From assembly GCF_000197735.1 (NCBI RefSeq), contig NC_014550.1, positions 1,736,001 through 1,800,000 of the forward strand: a stretch of 64,000 nucleotides of DNA. Reading direction: 5' to 3'. Source of the stretch: Glutamicibacter arilaitensis Re117. Its GTDB lineage: Bacteria > Actinomycetota > Actinomycetes > Actinomycetales > Micrococcaceae. Below, piece by piece: positions 42,201 to 50,922 of this stretch. Under the pieces are notes generated by a model. The model was given only the letters and a program-made list of their open reading frames with translations. It was not told where the DNA came from and ran no database searches. The stretch's first letter is position 1; every line of letters starts with the position of its first letter. Both the position numbers and the translations under genes were made by a program.

Positions 42201-43616
42201 ATGACAACAGAGCTTGAACTGAACTGGACGCTGGGCACGCCCGGCCTCCTGATGCTGGCGGTAGCAGCAGTAGCCTTGCTGCTGGTGCTGATCATCCGCT
42301 TCCGCGTCCACGCATTCTTGGCACTGGTTCTCACCAGCTTGCTGACAGCTGTGGCCTCCGGCATCCCTGCCGAATCCGTGATCACCACGCTGACCAGTGG
42401 CTTCGGCTCGACCTTGGCCAGCGTGGCGCTGCTCGTCGGCCTGGGTGCGATGCTCGGACGCATGCTGGAAACCAGTGGTGGCGCCGATGTGATGACTAGC
42501 TGGCTGATCTCCAAGTTCGGAGAGAAGCGCGCCCCGCTGGCACTGTCAGTGGCCTCGCTGCTCTTTGGCTTCCCGATCTTCTTCGATGCCGGCCTGGTTG
42601 TCATGCTGCCGATCATCTTCACCGTCGCCCGCCGACTGGGTGGATCCCTGCTGCTGTACGCAATCCCGTCAGCCACCGCGTTCTCGGTCATGCACGTCTT
42701 CGTACCACCGCATCCGGGCCCCGTGGCAGCCTCAGGCTTGCTTGAAGCCAACGTCGGCCTGGTGCTGGTGCTCGGCTTGATCGTAGCCGTCCCGACTTGG
42801 TACGTCGCCGGTCACCTGTTCGGCAAGTTCGTCGGCAAGAAGTTCGACATCCCGGTACCAAACATCCTGGCCGCAGCGCTGGGCAACGGAGCTAATAAGA
42901 ACGACTTCAAGTCCTCGCCATCGGTGGGCACCGTCTTCAGCCTGTTGCTGCTGCCGCTGCTGCTGATCTTCATGAACACCGGACTGAACATGCTTGGTTC
43001 TGCCGGGGTAGTGGATCCGGAAGTTTCGTGGGTTCGCTGGCTGCGCCTGCTGGGTGAAACCCCGGTAGCACTGCTGATCACCGTGCTGCTGGGCATGTTC
43101 CTGCTGGGCTTCCGGAAGGGCAAGGACAAGACCCTGACCGAAACCATCGTGGATTCCGCGCTGGGTCCGGTCTGCTCGATCATCTTGATCACCGGCGCCG
43201 GCGGCATGTTCGGTGGAGTGCTGCGTGCCAGCGGTATCGGCAACGCCATCGCGTCCTCGCTTGAATCAGTGGGCATGCCGCTGATTGTCGCGGGCTTCCT
43301 GATCGCGGCCATTGTCCGCCTGGCGCAGGGTTCGGCAACCGTTGCACTGACTACCGCAGCGGCCATCGTGCAGCCAGCGGTGCTGGCAGATGCCTCGCTG
43401 ACCGTCTTCCAGGTCGCCACCATGGTGCTGGCACTGGCTGCTGGCTCGGTCTTCGCCGGCCACGTCAATGACTCGGGCTTCTGGCTGATCTCCCGCTTCC
43501 TTGATATCGATGTGCCAACCACCTTGAAGGTCTGGACCGTGGGCCAGGCACTGGTTTCGGTCGTCGGCTTCGCCTGCGTCATGGTGCTCTACGGTCTGGC
43601 GACCGCGCTGGCCTAG
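42201..43616 (+). CDS. gntP: Gluconate permease, GntP family
   Basis: 471 residues from ATG 42201 (AAGGAAG upstream), with about 12 hydrophobic segments. Family blocks: FRVHAFLALVLTSLLTAVASG, FPIFFDAGLVVMLPIIFTVA, VFVPPHPGPVAASGLLEAN and SGFWLISRFLDIDVPTTLK. Imports gluconate with protons. It is 67 bp downstream of gntK and ends at a terminator. Confidence 0.94.
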   Translation: MTTELELNWTLGTPGLLMLAVAAVALLLVLIIRFRVHAFLALVLTSLLTAVASGIPAESVITTLTSGFGSTLASVALLVGLGAMLGRMLETSGGADVMTSWLISKFGEKRAPLALSVASLLFGFPIFFDAGLVVMLPIIFTVARRLGGSLLLYAIPSATAFSVMHVFVPPHPGPVAASGLLEANVGLVLVLGLIVAVPTWYVAGHLFGKFVGKKFDIPVPNILAAALGNGANKNDFKSSPSVGTVFSLLLLPLLLIFMNTGLNMLGSAGVVDPEVSWVRWLRLLGETPVALLITVLLGMFLLGFRKGKDKTLTETIVDSALGPVCSIILITGAGGMFGGVLRASGIGNAIASSLESVGMPLIVAGFLIAAIVRLAQGSATVALTTAAAIVQPAVLADASLTVFQVATMVLALAAGSVFAGHVNDSGFWLISRFLDIDVPTTLKVWTVGQALVSVVGFACVMVLYGLATALA

Positions 43617-43628
43617 CACCTTTGCTAT

Positions 43629-43671
43629 CGACCCCTGGTATGAATAGTTTTCCAAACCAGGGGTCGTTTTC
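43629..43671 (+). terminator. Terminator of gntK-gntP
   Basis: CGACCCCTGGT (43629-43639) pairs perfectly with ACCAGGGGTCG (43656-43666), followed by TTTTC. Confidence 0.88.
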
Positions 43672-43897
43672 ATGCACTGCCGATGAAATTCTGCGTATTG
43701 GTGAAGGCGTTTTCTTAGAATAAGATTAGTTTGACGCTTCAATAGAATACTGATGCTCATATTCTCGTTTCCTTCAGAATTGAAGGCATAGTGCGCAGAT
43801 GCAAAATAGAAGTCGTCGTCATCAAATCTCGACGTGGATCGTCCGTTCGGTTTACACCGGTAGCGACCGGTCTGCGAAATCTGAATATGGGGGAATC

Positions 43898-44500
43898 ATG
43901 GCTCCAGAGAACAACGTCGCCCGCAAGGGCAAGAAGCCTTTGGTGATCGGGTCGGTAATCGCGCTGGTTGTGGGACTTGCAGGAGGAACCGGACTGGGTC
44001 TGGCAGTTGCAGACCCGACTGACTCGAAGCAATATATTGAGCAGTCGGAATTGCTGCAAGCGACTGAAACTGAACTGGTTGAAGTGAAGGGCAATATCGA
44101 CGAGCGTGAAGCCAACGTCAAGACCCGTGGCGAAGAGCTTGATGTGCGGTCGGGGGAGTTGGATAGTCGTTCATCCGATCTGGACAAGCGCGAGAAGAGT
44201 GTTGAAGCAGAGTCTGCAGCAGTCTTGGAACGGGAAAAGACCGTCGGTCTTGTTGAAGAAGAGCAGAAGGCAAAGTCAATTGGTGATGGCGTATATACCG
44301 TCGGAACGGATATTGAGCCTGGCACATACCGCGCAAAGGAAGAAGTGGAGACGAACTGCTTCTGGGGAATCACTAAAGATGGTACCAACGGTGAAAACTA
44401 TATTGCTGCCGGAAACCCGCTTGGTGGTCGCCCAACGGTCGTGGTGAAAAAGGGGCAAGTTCTTCACCTGAGTTATTGCGGAACCTTCGTGCGTCAGTAA
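43898..44500 (+). CDS. Membrane-anchored coiled-coil protein with C-terminal beta domain
   Basis: 200 residues from ATG 43898 (GGGGGA upstream). A basic N-terminus, one membrane segment (about 16-38), then a heptad-like charged coiled coil (about 45-125) with register repeats such as REANVKTRGEELDVRSGELD, and a C-terminal domain (about 128-200) starting IGDGVYTVGTDIEPGTYRAK with two cysteines (NCFW, SYCGTF) that could bond. This end domain occurs in many actinobacterial secreted proteins; function unknown. It lies between gntP and the gluconate regulator but has its own 5' region. Confidence 0.78.
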   Translation: MAPENNVARKGKKPLVIGSVIALVVGLAGGTGLGLAVADPTDSKQYIEQSELLQATETELVEVKGNIDEREANVKTRGEELDVRSGELDSRSSDLDKREKSVEAESAAVLEREKTVGLVEEEQKAKSIGDGVYTVGTDIEPGTYRAKEEVETNCFWGITKDGTNGENYIAAGNPLGGRPTVVVKKGQVLHLSYCGTFVRQ

Positions 44501-44534
44501 CTGAAGCCTATAAACCGTTAAAAATGGGCTAAAA

Positions 44535-44576
44535 AATCCGCCGGGGCAGCGATCTGCATCGCTGCCCCGGCGGATT
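44535..44576. terminator. Bidirectional terminator, coiled-coil protein / GntR
   Basis: A 19-bp perfect stem around loop CTGC (44535-44553 with 44558-44576), A run before and TTTAAAAA after, serving converging genes. Confidence 0.93.
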
Positions 44577-44600
44577 CGCATTTAAAAAGGGAATGCCGGT

Positions 44601-45335
44601 TTACTGGGCGCTCTTGGCCGGGTCCACGAAGAGCCGTGGAGCGCCTTCCCAGAGGCTGCAGATTTCGTTGTGCGTGCGGCGCATGATGCTTTCCATATTC
44701 TTGCGCGCGCTGGCTGAATCCGAGTTGGAGATCGCATCGGCCACCGACTGGTGCCAGAGCAAGGCTTCCTCATGCGGGCGTTCGGGCATCAGGCCCAGTT
44801 CGGTGCGTCCACGCAGGATCGTGCCGATCGGGGTGGCCAGGTTGGCGAACATTTCGTTGCCCGACGCTGCGAGCACCACGGCATGGAAGCGGATATCCAG
44901 TTCCAGGAAGCGTCGCAAATCGCCTTGGCGTCCGTAATGGTTCATTTGCGCCGAGAGCATCATCAGTTCTTTGCGCATCGCTTCGGGGGCGACTTCGGCT
45001 GCCAGCTCGGCGGCCATCGGCTCCACGGAGATGCGCAGTTCAGTCAGCGAGCGAAGCTGTGCGCCTTTATGGTCGCTGGCCAGCCGCCATCGGATCACAT
45101 GATCGTCATAGGGATTCCAGAGTTCGGCCCCAAGTACTCGTATGCCAACCCGTTTGGTGCTGGTGACTAGGCCGCATTGGGCCAAAACACGGATTGCTTC
45201 ACGAATTACCGAACGAGAGACCTGGAGCTTCTGCTCGAGCTCAGCGGCGAGGATGATGGAGCCACGGGGGATATTCCCGCTGACGATGCGAGAGCCGAGG
45301 TGCTCAACCACATGAGCGTGCAGACTAGTTGCCAT
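44601..45335 (-). CDS. GntR-family (FadR subfamily) regulator, probably of gluconate genes
   Basis: 244 residues. N-terminal winged helix (HVVEHLGSRIVSGNIPRGS, LAAELEQKLQVSRSVIREAIR, LVTSTKRVGIRVL), then an FCD effector domain (about 90-230) with the metal/ligand residues of the family (D in LELDIRFHAVVL and histidines in WHQSVADAI). It is divergent from gnd and next to gntKP, so a gluconate or 6-phosphogluconate-responsive repressor is inferred. Confidence 0.88.
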   Translation of the reverse strand: MATSLHAHVVEHLGSRIVSGNIPRGSIILAAELEQKLQVSRSVIREAIRVLAQCGLVTSTKRVGIRVLGAELWNPYDDHVIRWRLASDHKGAQLRSLTELRISVEPMAAELAAEVAPEAMRKELMMLSAQMNHYGRQGDLRRFLELDIRFHAVVLAASGNEMFANLATPIGTILRGRTELGLMPERPHEEALLWHQSVADAISNSDSASARKNMESIMRRTHNEICSLWEGAPRLFVDPAKSAQ

Positions 45336-45544
45336 GGGCTCAGTTTAGCCAATGACTTGCGCCAGAGCAGGTTATGGCGAGTCATTCCGCGAAATAAATA
45401 TGGTTTAAATTATGCGATTCACTGTAAAACACCGGCCTCGCCCTTGTAGGATGGAAAAGTCACGTGGCCGTGAATCAGGGATCGTGACTCATCCGGTCTC
45501 TGCTTGGCGGTTCAACTCCCCGTAATCGATGGAGACTTATTTTT
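45336..45544. promoter_or_regulatory. Divergent gntR/gnd promoter region
   Basis: 209 bp. It has an AT-rich segment near 45393-45417 (CATAATTTAAACCATAT on the minus strand) that partly resembles the gntK site, and GGAGAC ahead of the gnd start. A repressor site shared by the two promoters is plausible but weakly supported. Confidence 0.35.
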
Positions 45545-46984
45545 ATGCCTGCACAGATTGGTGTCACAGGTCTGGCCGTCATGGGCGCAAACCTCGCCCG
45601 TAATTTCGCTCGCAACGGATACACCGTCGCCCTGCACAACCGCTCGGTTGGAAAAACCGATGCCCTGCTTGAAGCTCATGGCGATGAAGGCGATTTCATC
45701 CGCACTGAAAGCCTGGAAGAGCTCGTCGCAAACCTTGAAACTCCACGCCGCGTGCTGATCATGGTCAAGGCTGGCGGTCCAGTGGACTCTGTCATCGATC
45801 AGCTGGTGCCACTGCTTGAAGAAGGCGACGTCGTTATTGACGGCGGCAACTCGCACTACACCGATACCCGCCGCCGAGAAGCAGCCCTGGCAGAAAAGGG
45901 ACTGCACTTCGTAGGCATCGGCGTTTCCGGCGGTGAAGAGGGCGCGCTGCTTGGCCCATCGATCATGCCAGGCGGCTCGGCTGAATCCTACAAGTCGCTG
46001 GGCCCAATGCTGGAAAAGATCTCCGCCAAGGCTGATGACGGCGCACCTTGCTGCGCTTGGATCTCCACCGACGGTGCCGGTCACTTCGTGAAGATGGTCC
46101 ACAACGGCATCGAATACGCCGACATGCAGGTTATCGGCGAAGCCTACGACCTGATGCGCAGCGCGGCAGGCATCGAGCCAGCAAAGCAGGCGCAGATCTT
46201 CAACGAGTGGAACCAGGGCGAGCTTTCCAGCTTCCTGATTGAAATCACTGCTGAAGTACTTGGCCACACCGACGCTGCCACCGGCAAGCCGCTGGTAGAT
46301 GTCATCCAGGACTCGGCCGGCCAGAAGGGCACCGGCCGCTGGACCGTGCAGTCCGGCCTGGACATGGGTTCGCCTGTTTCGGCCATCGCCGAATCGGTCT
46401 TCGCCCGTTCGCTGTCCAGCCAGCGCGATATCCGCGCCGTAGGCCAGGAAGTGCTCACCGGCGAAACCGCCGAGGTCACCTTGCCAGAGAACTTCGTTGA
46501 AGACGTGCGCCAGGCACTGTTCGCTTCGAAGCTGGTTTCCTACGCACAGGGCATCGACATGCTCACTTCTGCTGCCGGTGAATACAACTGGGAACTCAAG
46601 CTTGATGAGATCGCCGGCTTGTGGCGTGAAGGCTGCATCATTCGTGCCGCCCTGCTCAAGGACATCACCGCCGCATACTCGGCAGATGAAAAGCCATCGA
46701 ACTTGCTGTTCGCCCCGGCATTCGCCAAGGCCATCAACGACGCAGTTCCAGCATGGCGCCGCGTGGTTTCCGTTGCCGTGCAGCTGGGCATCCCCGCACC
46801 GGTATTCTCCTCGTCGCTGGCTTACTACGACGGCCTGCGCCGCGATCGCCTGCCAGCAGCCCTGACCCAGGGCCTGCGCGACTACTTCGGTGCGCACACC
46901 TACCGCCGTACCGATAAGGAAGGCACCTTCCACACCCTGTGGAGCGGTGACCGTACCGAAATCGCAGCCGAGGACACCCACTAG
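45545..46984 (+). CDS. gnd: 6-phosphogluconate dehydrogenase (decarboxylating)
   Basis: 479 residues. NADP-binding start MPAQIGVTGLAVMGANLARN with the Rossmann GxAxxG, substrate loop GIGVSGGEEGALLGPSIMPGG and catalytic Lys/His region HFVKMVHNGIEYADMQ. C-terminal helical domain intact to the end, so it is the long NADP-type enzyme of the pentose phosphate pathway, converting 6-phosphogluconate to ribulose 5-phosphate. A gluconate operator region precedes it. Confidence 0.96.
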   Translation: MPAQIGVTGLAVMGANLARNFARNGYTVALHNRSVGKTDALLEAHGDEGDFIRTESLEELVANLETPRRVLIMVKAGGPVDSVIDQLVPLLEEGDVVIDGGNSHYTDTRRREAALAEKGLHFVGIGVSGGEEGALLGPSIMPGGSAESYKSLGPMLEKISAKADDGAPCCAWISTDGAGHFVKMVHNGIEYADMQVIGEAYDLMRSAAGIEPAKQAQIFNEWNQGELSSFLIEITAEVLGHTDAATGKPLVDVIQDSAGQKGTGRWTVQSGLDMGSPVSAIAESVFARSLSSQRDIRAVGQEVLTGETAEVTLPENFVEDVRQALFASKLVSYAQGIDMLTSAAGEYNWELKLDEIAGLWREGCIIRAALLKDITAAYSADEKPSNLLFAPAFAKAINDAVPAWRRVVSVAVQLGIPAPVFSSSLAYYDGLRRDRLPAALTQGLRDYFGAHTYRRTDKEGTFHTLWSGDRTEIAAEDTH

Positions 46985-47026
46985 GCAGCATCTGGGCGCT
47001 GCAGTTCTAAGCAACCCGGCAGAAGA

Positions 47027-47060
47027 GTCCGTGCATTCCGTTTGGAATGTGCGGGCTTTT
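47027..47060 (+). terminator. Terminator of gnd
   Basis: GTCCGTGCATTCC (47027-47039) pairs with GGAATGTGCGGGC (47044-47056) using three G-U pairs, followed by TTTTC. Confidence 0.8.
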
Positions 47061-47086
47061 CTCGTTTCCTCCCGAGGCGCGCGGTG

Positions 47087-47611
47087 CTATTGCGCAGGCA
47101 AGGCCAACTGCCGGGCGTGGAAAGCGAAGTGCCGGCTGGGGTAGGCGTAGATCTGCTCCACGGACATCGCTGGGGTGAAAAACGGATCCCAGCGGTCGGG
47201 GAAATCCGTTCGGCGTTGCAGCGATGCCGTCGTTTCGGCCGCCAGCCAGGCTTCCAATGCGGCGATAGTGCGCTGAAGCTTGAAGGCCATGCGCCGGTGG
47301 TTGTACACGGCAGCCGCGGCGCAGGAGCCGAGGTAATTGACTGGGTGGGACAGTGCGGTGCCCGCATTGAGCAGACGGCAGAAGGCCGACCGTGCCGATG
47401 GCGGGCAGCGCACCAGCACATGCACCAGGGGCAGCAGTGCGCGCACCACCATGTACCCGAAAACCATATGGAACAGCAGCTGCTCATTGGTCCACCGGGT
47501 GCCGTGGCTGCGCCGTTTCAAGTCGCTGGCGTTCGCCGCCACGAGGAAGCTGCGCAGCATCTGCAGATCGTGGTGGTAGTCCTCGGCAATGCGTGTTCGT
47601 CCCCGATCCAT
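47087..47611 (-). CDS. DinB-like four-helix protein
   Basis: 174 residues from ATG 47611, with GAGGTGGGG upstream; a longer start at 47665 is less likely. Histidines in a DinB-like arrangement: EDYHHDLQMLRSFL, RWTNEQLLFHMVFGY and RHFAFHARQLALP at the end. DinB superfamily members bind metals; some are thiol-dependent transferases using mycothiol or bacillithiol, which actinobacteria have. It follows the TetR gene on the same strand by 79 bp. Confidence 0.72.
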   Translation of the reverse strand: MDRGRTRIAEDYHHDLQMLRSFLVAANASDLKRRSHGTRWTNEQLLFHMVFGYMVVRALLPLVHVLVRCPPSARSAFCRLLNAGTALSHPVNYLGSCAAAAVYNHRRMAFKLQRTIAALEAWLAAETTASLQRRTDFPDRWDPFFTPAMSVEQIYAYPSRHFAFHARQLALPAQ

Positions 47612-47690
47612 GTCCCCACCTCGCAGGCTGCTGTTCCGGCCGGCCCCGCCACCGGCGGTGCCCATCGTACGCTTGTGCGGCTCGGCGTGC

Positions 47691-48281
47691 CTAGTGCCCG
47701 GGTTCAACGCCGAGCAGGTTTTCGGCGCAGTGCAGCAGGCGCACCGCTTCGTGTGGGCTGATCCGCACCAAAGCGAAGGCGGCAACTACCAGGCCGGTTA
47801 TGGCTTCAGCGAGCACGCCGCGGCGTTCGCCGGCCAGCTCCGGGCGTGCGGCGTGCAGTCCGCGGTCCAGTGCCTGATGCAGTTCATCGCGGTAGTCGCT
47901 GATTACGGAGGCGACTTCCGGATCCGCTGCCAGCGGAGCGCTGGCGGTGTTGATGAGCAAGCATCCGTGGGCTGCCGGCAGGGATTCTGGCTTGGCGAAA
48001 ACCTCCGCCAAGGAGCTCAGGTACTCTTCCAGGGCACTCGGGGAGACGTTGCCTGCAAGCAGGGGTTGCAGCCGCGGGCGCACAATTTCGTTCAAGTAGC
48101 TGTCTACAACTGCGTCGAAGAGTCCGCGCTTGGATCCAAACGAGTTGTAGATGCTTGAACGGCTCAGGCCGGTGGCAGATTCAAGTTCCGGTATGGAGCT
48201 GGTTTCATAGCCCTTGGACCAGAAGATGGAGCGCGCCTTTTGGATGACTTGTGCCCTGTCAAATGCTGATGTTCTTGCCAT
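47691..48281 (-). CDS. TetR-family regulator
   Basis: 196 residues from ATG 48281 (AAGGTGAG upstream). Helix-turn-helix: ARSIFWSKGYETSSIPELES and ATGLSRSSIYNSFGSKRGLF; the ligand domain has a TetR_C-type layout. It is divergent from DUF1304 and an oxidoreductase, and the spacer has a 38-bp interrupted palindrome. A role repressing these genes is inferred; the inducer is unknown but may be a quinone or electrophile given the oxidoreductase. Confidence 0.9.
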   Translation of the reverse strand: MARTSAFDRAQVIQKARSIFWSKGYETSSIPELESATGLSRSSIYNSFGSKRGLFDAVVDSYLNEIVRPRLQPLLAGNVSPSALEEYLSSLAEVFAKPESLPAAHGCLLINTASAPLAADPEVASVISDYRDELHQALDRGLHAARPELAGERRGVLAEAITGLVVAAFALVRISPHEAVRLLHCAENLLGVEPGH

Positions 48282-48301
48282 CACACTCACCTTCCCTTTT
48301 C

Positions 48302-48339
48302 GTAACAACCATTTCAGTATATATTGAAATGGTCGTTAC
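48302..48339. promoter_or_regulatory. Strong TetR operator (15-bp arms)
   Basis: GTAACAACCATTTCA (48302-48316) and TGAAATGGTCGTTAC (48325-48339) are inverted repeats with one mismatch and an 8-bp spacer GTATATAT. It lies between the divergent TetR and DUF1304 genes. Confidence 0.85.
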
Positions 48340-48373
48340 AGAATAGTTCCCAGCCCCGCACCTAGGACAAGCC

Positions 48374-48766
48374 ATGATTATTGCCGCACTGATCGCCGCC
48401 AGCATTGCAGCCTTGCTGCACGTCTATATCTTCTCCATGGAATCCTTGACGTGGACCAGCAAGCGGACTCGAGCTGTATTCAATGCCACCGAAGAGGAAG
48501 CTGAAGCTACCCGTGAGATGGCATTCAACCAGGGGTTCTACAACCTCTTCCTGGCTCTGGCATCCCTGATCGGCGTTCTGCTAGTCGCCCTGGGGAATCT
48601 GGCCATCGGCGCAACGTTGATCTTCGCGGGAACCGGCTCGATGCTAGCCGCAGCGGTAGTGCTTGCTGCCGGCAGCCCCCGCAAGGCCACGTTGGCTGTA
48701 CGCCAAGGCCTCTTCCCGCTGCTGGCTGTCGTGCTGCTTGGACTCGGCGTGGCCATGGGCCGCTAA
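48374..48766 (+). CDS. DUF1304 family membrane protein
   Basis: 130 residues, four hydrophobic segments; pattern HVYIFSMESLTWTSKRTRAVF and EMAFNQGFYNLFLALASLIG is characteristic of DUF1304. Function unknown; genes of this family are often next to TetR regulators and oxidoreductases, as here. First gene of a probable TetR-controlled operon. Confidence 0.9.
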   Translation: MIIAALIAASIAALLHVYIFSMESLTWTSKRTRAVFNATEEEAEATREMAFNQGFYNLFLALASLIGVLLVALGNLAIGATLIFAGTGSMLAAAVVLAAGSPRKATLAVRQGLFPLLAVVLLGLGVAMGR

Positions 48767-48818
48767 CGATGACTAACTGAATTTTCGAAAATAATGAGAA
48801 CTGAAAGACCTGGTAATC

Positions 48819-49829
48819 ATGACTGACGCAATCAGCACACAGATCCTGCTCGCCTCGCGCCCAACCGGCTGGCCGACGCAGGACAACTTCACCACCGTGA
48901 AGCGCGAACTGGCAGACCTCAAGGCCGGCGAAGTGCGCGTGCGCAACGAATTCGTTTCCGTTGACCCCTACATGCGCGGACGCATGAACGATACCCGTTC
49001 CTACATCCCGTCATTCCAGATTGGCGAGCAGATCCTGGGCGGAGCGATTGGCCGTGTTGTCCTTTCAGCAGATGAAGCACTGCCAGAAGGAACCTTGGTT
49101 TCGCACCAGCATGGCTGGTCGGACCTCGTGCAGGCCGAAGCCGCCAGCTTCAAGGCAGTTCCGGACCTGCCAGGAGTTCCGTCCTCGCTGCGCCTGCATA
49201 TCCTGGGCATGACCGGCCTGACCGCCTATGTCGGCTTGAGCCACATTGCCAACTTGGAAGCGGGGGACACCGTCTTCATTTCCGGCGCGGCCGGCGCCGT
49301 GGGTACTGCGGCCGGGCAGATTGCCAAGCTGATGGGCGCCAAGCGCGTGATCGGTTCGGCAGGCAGCGCCGAAAAGGTTGAACTGCTGACCAGCAAATAC
49401 GGCTACGACACGGCCTTCAACTACAAGGACGGCGATGTCCGCGGCCAGCTGGCTGCCGCCGCACCGGAGGGCATTGACGTGTACTTCGATAATGTGGGCG
49501 GGGACCACCTGGAAGCGGCACTTGCTTCATTCAACGACGGTGGCCGGGCCGCGCTGTGCGGCGCGATCTCCAGCTACAACACCAGTGAAGTTCCTGCAGG
49601 CCCGAACAACATGACCAACATGGTGACCCGTGGGCTGAAAATGCAGGGCTTCACCCTGTCGAATTACCTTTTCCTTTCCCCGGAGTTCGGCGAGCGCATG
49701 GGCCAGTGGTTCGCTGAAGGAAAGATTGCCTATGACGAGACCATCGTTGAGGGCATTGAGAACACCGTGGATGCCTTCCTGGACATGATGCGCGGTGCAA
49801 ACACCGGCAAGATGCTGGTGCGCATCTAA
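48819..49829 (+). CDS. NADP-dependent zinc-free oxidoreductase (MDR, PTGR/CurA type)
   Basis: 336 residues. MDR fold: substrate entry region (VSVDPYMRGRMNDTRSYIP, the PTGR signature) and cofactor motif DTVFISGAAGAVGTAAGQIA, then GSAGSAEKVELL and YFDNVGGDHLEAAL. These enzymes reduce the double bond of alpha,beta-unsaturated ketones and aldehydes with NADPH. No structural zinc cysteines. It lies 52 bp after DUF1304 and probably shares its TetR-controlled promoter. Confidence 0.9.
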   Translation: MTDAISTQILLASRPTGWPTQDNFTTVKRELADLKAGEVRVRNEFVSVDPYMRGRMNDTRSYIPSFQIGEQILGGAIGRVVLSADEALPEGTLVSHQHGWSDLVQAEAASFKAVPDLPGVPSSLRLHILGMTGLTAYVGLSHIANLEAGDTVFISGAAGAVGTAAGQIAKLMGAKRVIGSAGSAEKVELLTSKYGYDTAFNYKDGDVRGQLAAAAPEGIDVYFDNVGGDHLEAALASFNDGGRAALCGAISSYNTSEVPAGPNNMTNMVTRGLKMQGFTLSNYLFLSPEFGERMGQWFAEGKIAYDETIVEGIENTVDAFLDMMRGANTGKMLVRI

Positions 49830-49885
49830 TACGCCAACCGAATTTGCTCCGGTCCGAACCCCATTTGCGGGGTTAGGATCGGAGC

Positions 49886-50419
49886 ATGAACGGATTTGCG
49901 GGTGGACTTGGCTGGTGGCTGGCAATCCTGGGTTCGCTGTCCCCAATTTTTACCGTGCTCATCGCGGCGATTGGCGTGATCCTTGCCCTGCGCACCCTGA
50001 AGCTGCGCTCGAAAGTGGATATCGCCGGGCAATGGTGGGTGCGAGTCCAATACGCCATGGACCGGTGCTTGTCCCCGGACCTAACTGAACAGAATGTCGG
50101 CATCACGATGCTTGACTACCTGCAGGGCCAGAGCGAGCCGCCTGAGCAACTGGATGAAGAACAGCGCGAAGCCTGGTTACGTGCCCATAGGAACAGCTGG
50201 CGGGTGCAACCCGAAGATCTCGCGTTGATCCATGAAGTGGTCAAGGAACTGGCACTGGGCAAATCGGCAAAGCTCGCTGCCGCCGGAATCCGCGCGGAGC
50301 ACGAGCACGATCGCGAATACGACACGTTGCTGCGCCAAGCAAAGCTGGTACAGAAACTAGAGGCCAAGCTCGGCATAGCCCAAGACCCGGAGATCTCGCG
50401 GATCCTGGCCCAAGACTAG
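49886..50419 (+). CDS. Single-pass membrane protein of unknown function
   Basis: 177 residues from ATG 49886 (CGGAGC upstream). A membrane segment at about 8-35, then a soluble charged region with WWVRVQYAMDRCLSPDLTEQ, a possible helical linker and a C-terminal coiled coil (about 130-170). No known family recognised. Its stop TAG (50417-50419) directly abuts the opposing stop of the GNAT gene, so no spacer is left for a terminator. Confidence 0.7.
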   Translation: MNGFAGGLGWWLAILGSLSPIFTVLIAAIGVILALRTLKLRSKVDIAGQWWVRVQYAMDRCLSPDLTEQNVGITMLDYLQGQSEPPEQLDEEQREAWLRAHRNSWRVQPEDLALIHEVVKELALGKSAKLAAAGIRAEHEHDREYDTLLRQAKLVQKLEAKLGIAQDPEISRILAQD

Positions 50420-50920
50420 CTATCGGACCATCCGGGCATCGGTGATCTTCGGCGCCATCGGGTCATCCTCGGTAACGCCATCAAGAGCGAATCCATTGCG
50501 CTGATAGAACCTGATGGCTCGGGGATTCTGCGACTCCACCCAGAGCATTGCCGGTTCGCCGCCTAAGACTGCGTCCAGCAGCGCCTGTCCGGTTCCATCG
50601 CCATGGAAGCCCTGCAGTACATAGAGGTTGTAGAGCTGGCGGGAAACGCTAGACGGAATCCCCTCGGTATTTCCTGTTGGAGCAGCAGAGAAAGCGAAGC
50701 CGACAAGCTTGCCATCGGCATTTTCGGCCAACGAAATCCTGAACAGTGGATTGGGGTCAGCTAGTACCTTGTTCCACATCTGCAGCCGCTGTTCATCGTG
50801 CGCCGAGTCGAAGAAGCCTTCGGGCAGTAAATCCGAATAGGTCTCTTTCCAGCAAGCCACATGCAGCTTGGCCAATTCGTGGGCGTCGGCAGGCGTTGGC
50901 GTTCTGAGTTGTTGAGCCAC
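50420..50920 (-). CDS. GNAT-family N-acetyltransferase
   Basis: 166 residues. ELAKLHVACWKETYSDLLPE starts the N-terminal part; the acetyl-CoA loop (motif A) LQGFHGDGTGQALLDAVLGG gives the R/Q-x-x-G-x-G/A pattern in slightly altered form, and NPRAIRFYQRNGFALDG is motif B. Substrate unknown. It lies two bases downstream of the UvrA-like gene on the same strand, so the two are probably co-transcribed. Confidence 0.88.
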   Translation of the reverse strand: MAQQLRTPTPADAHELAKLHVACWKETYSDLLPEGFFDSAHDEQRLQMWNKVLADPNPLFRISLAENADGKLVGFAFSAAPTGNTEGIPSSVSRQLYNLYVLQGFHGDGTGQALLDAVLGGEPAMLWVESQNPRAIRFYQRNGFALDGVTEDDPMAPKITDARMVR

Positions 50921-50922
50921 AC

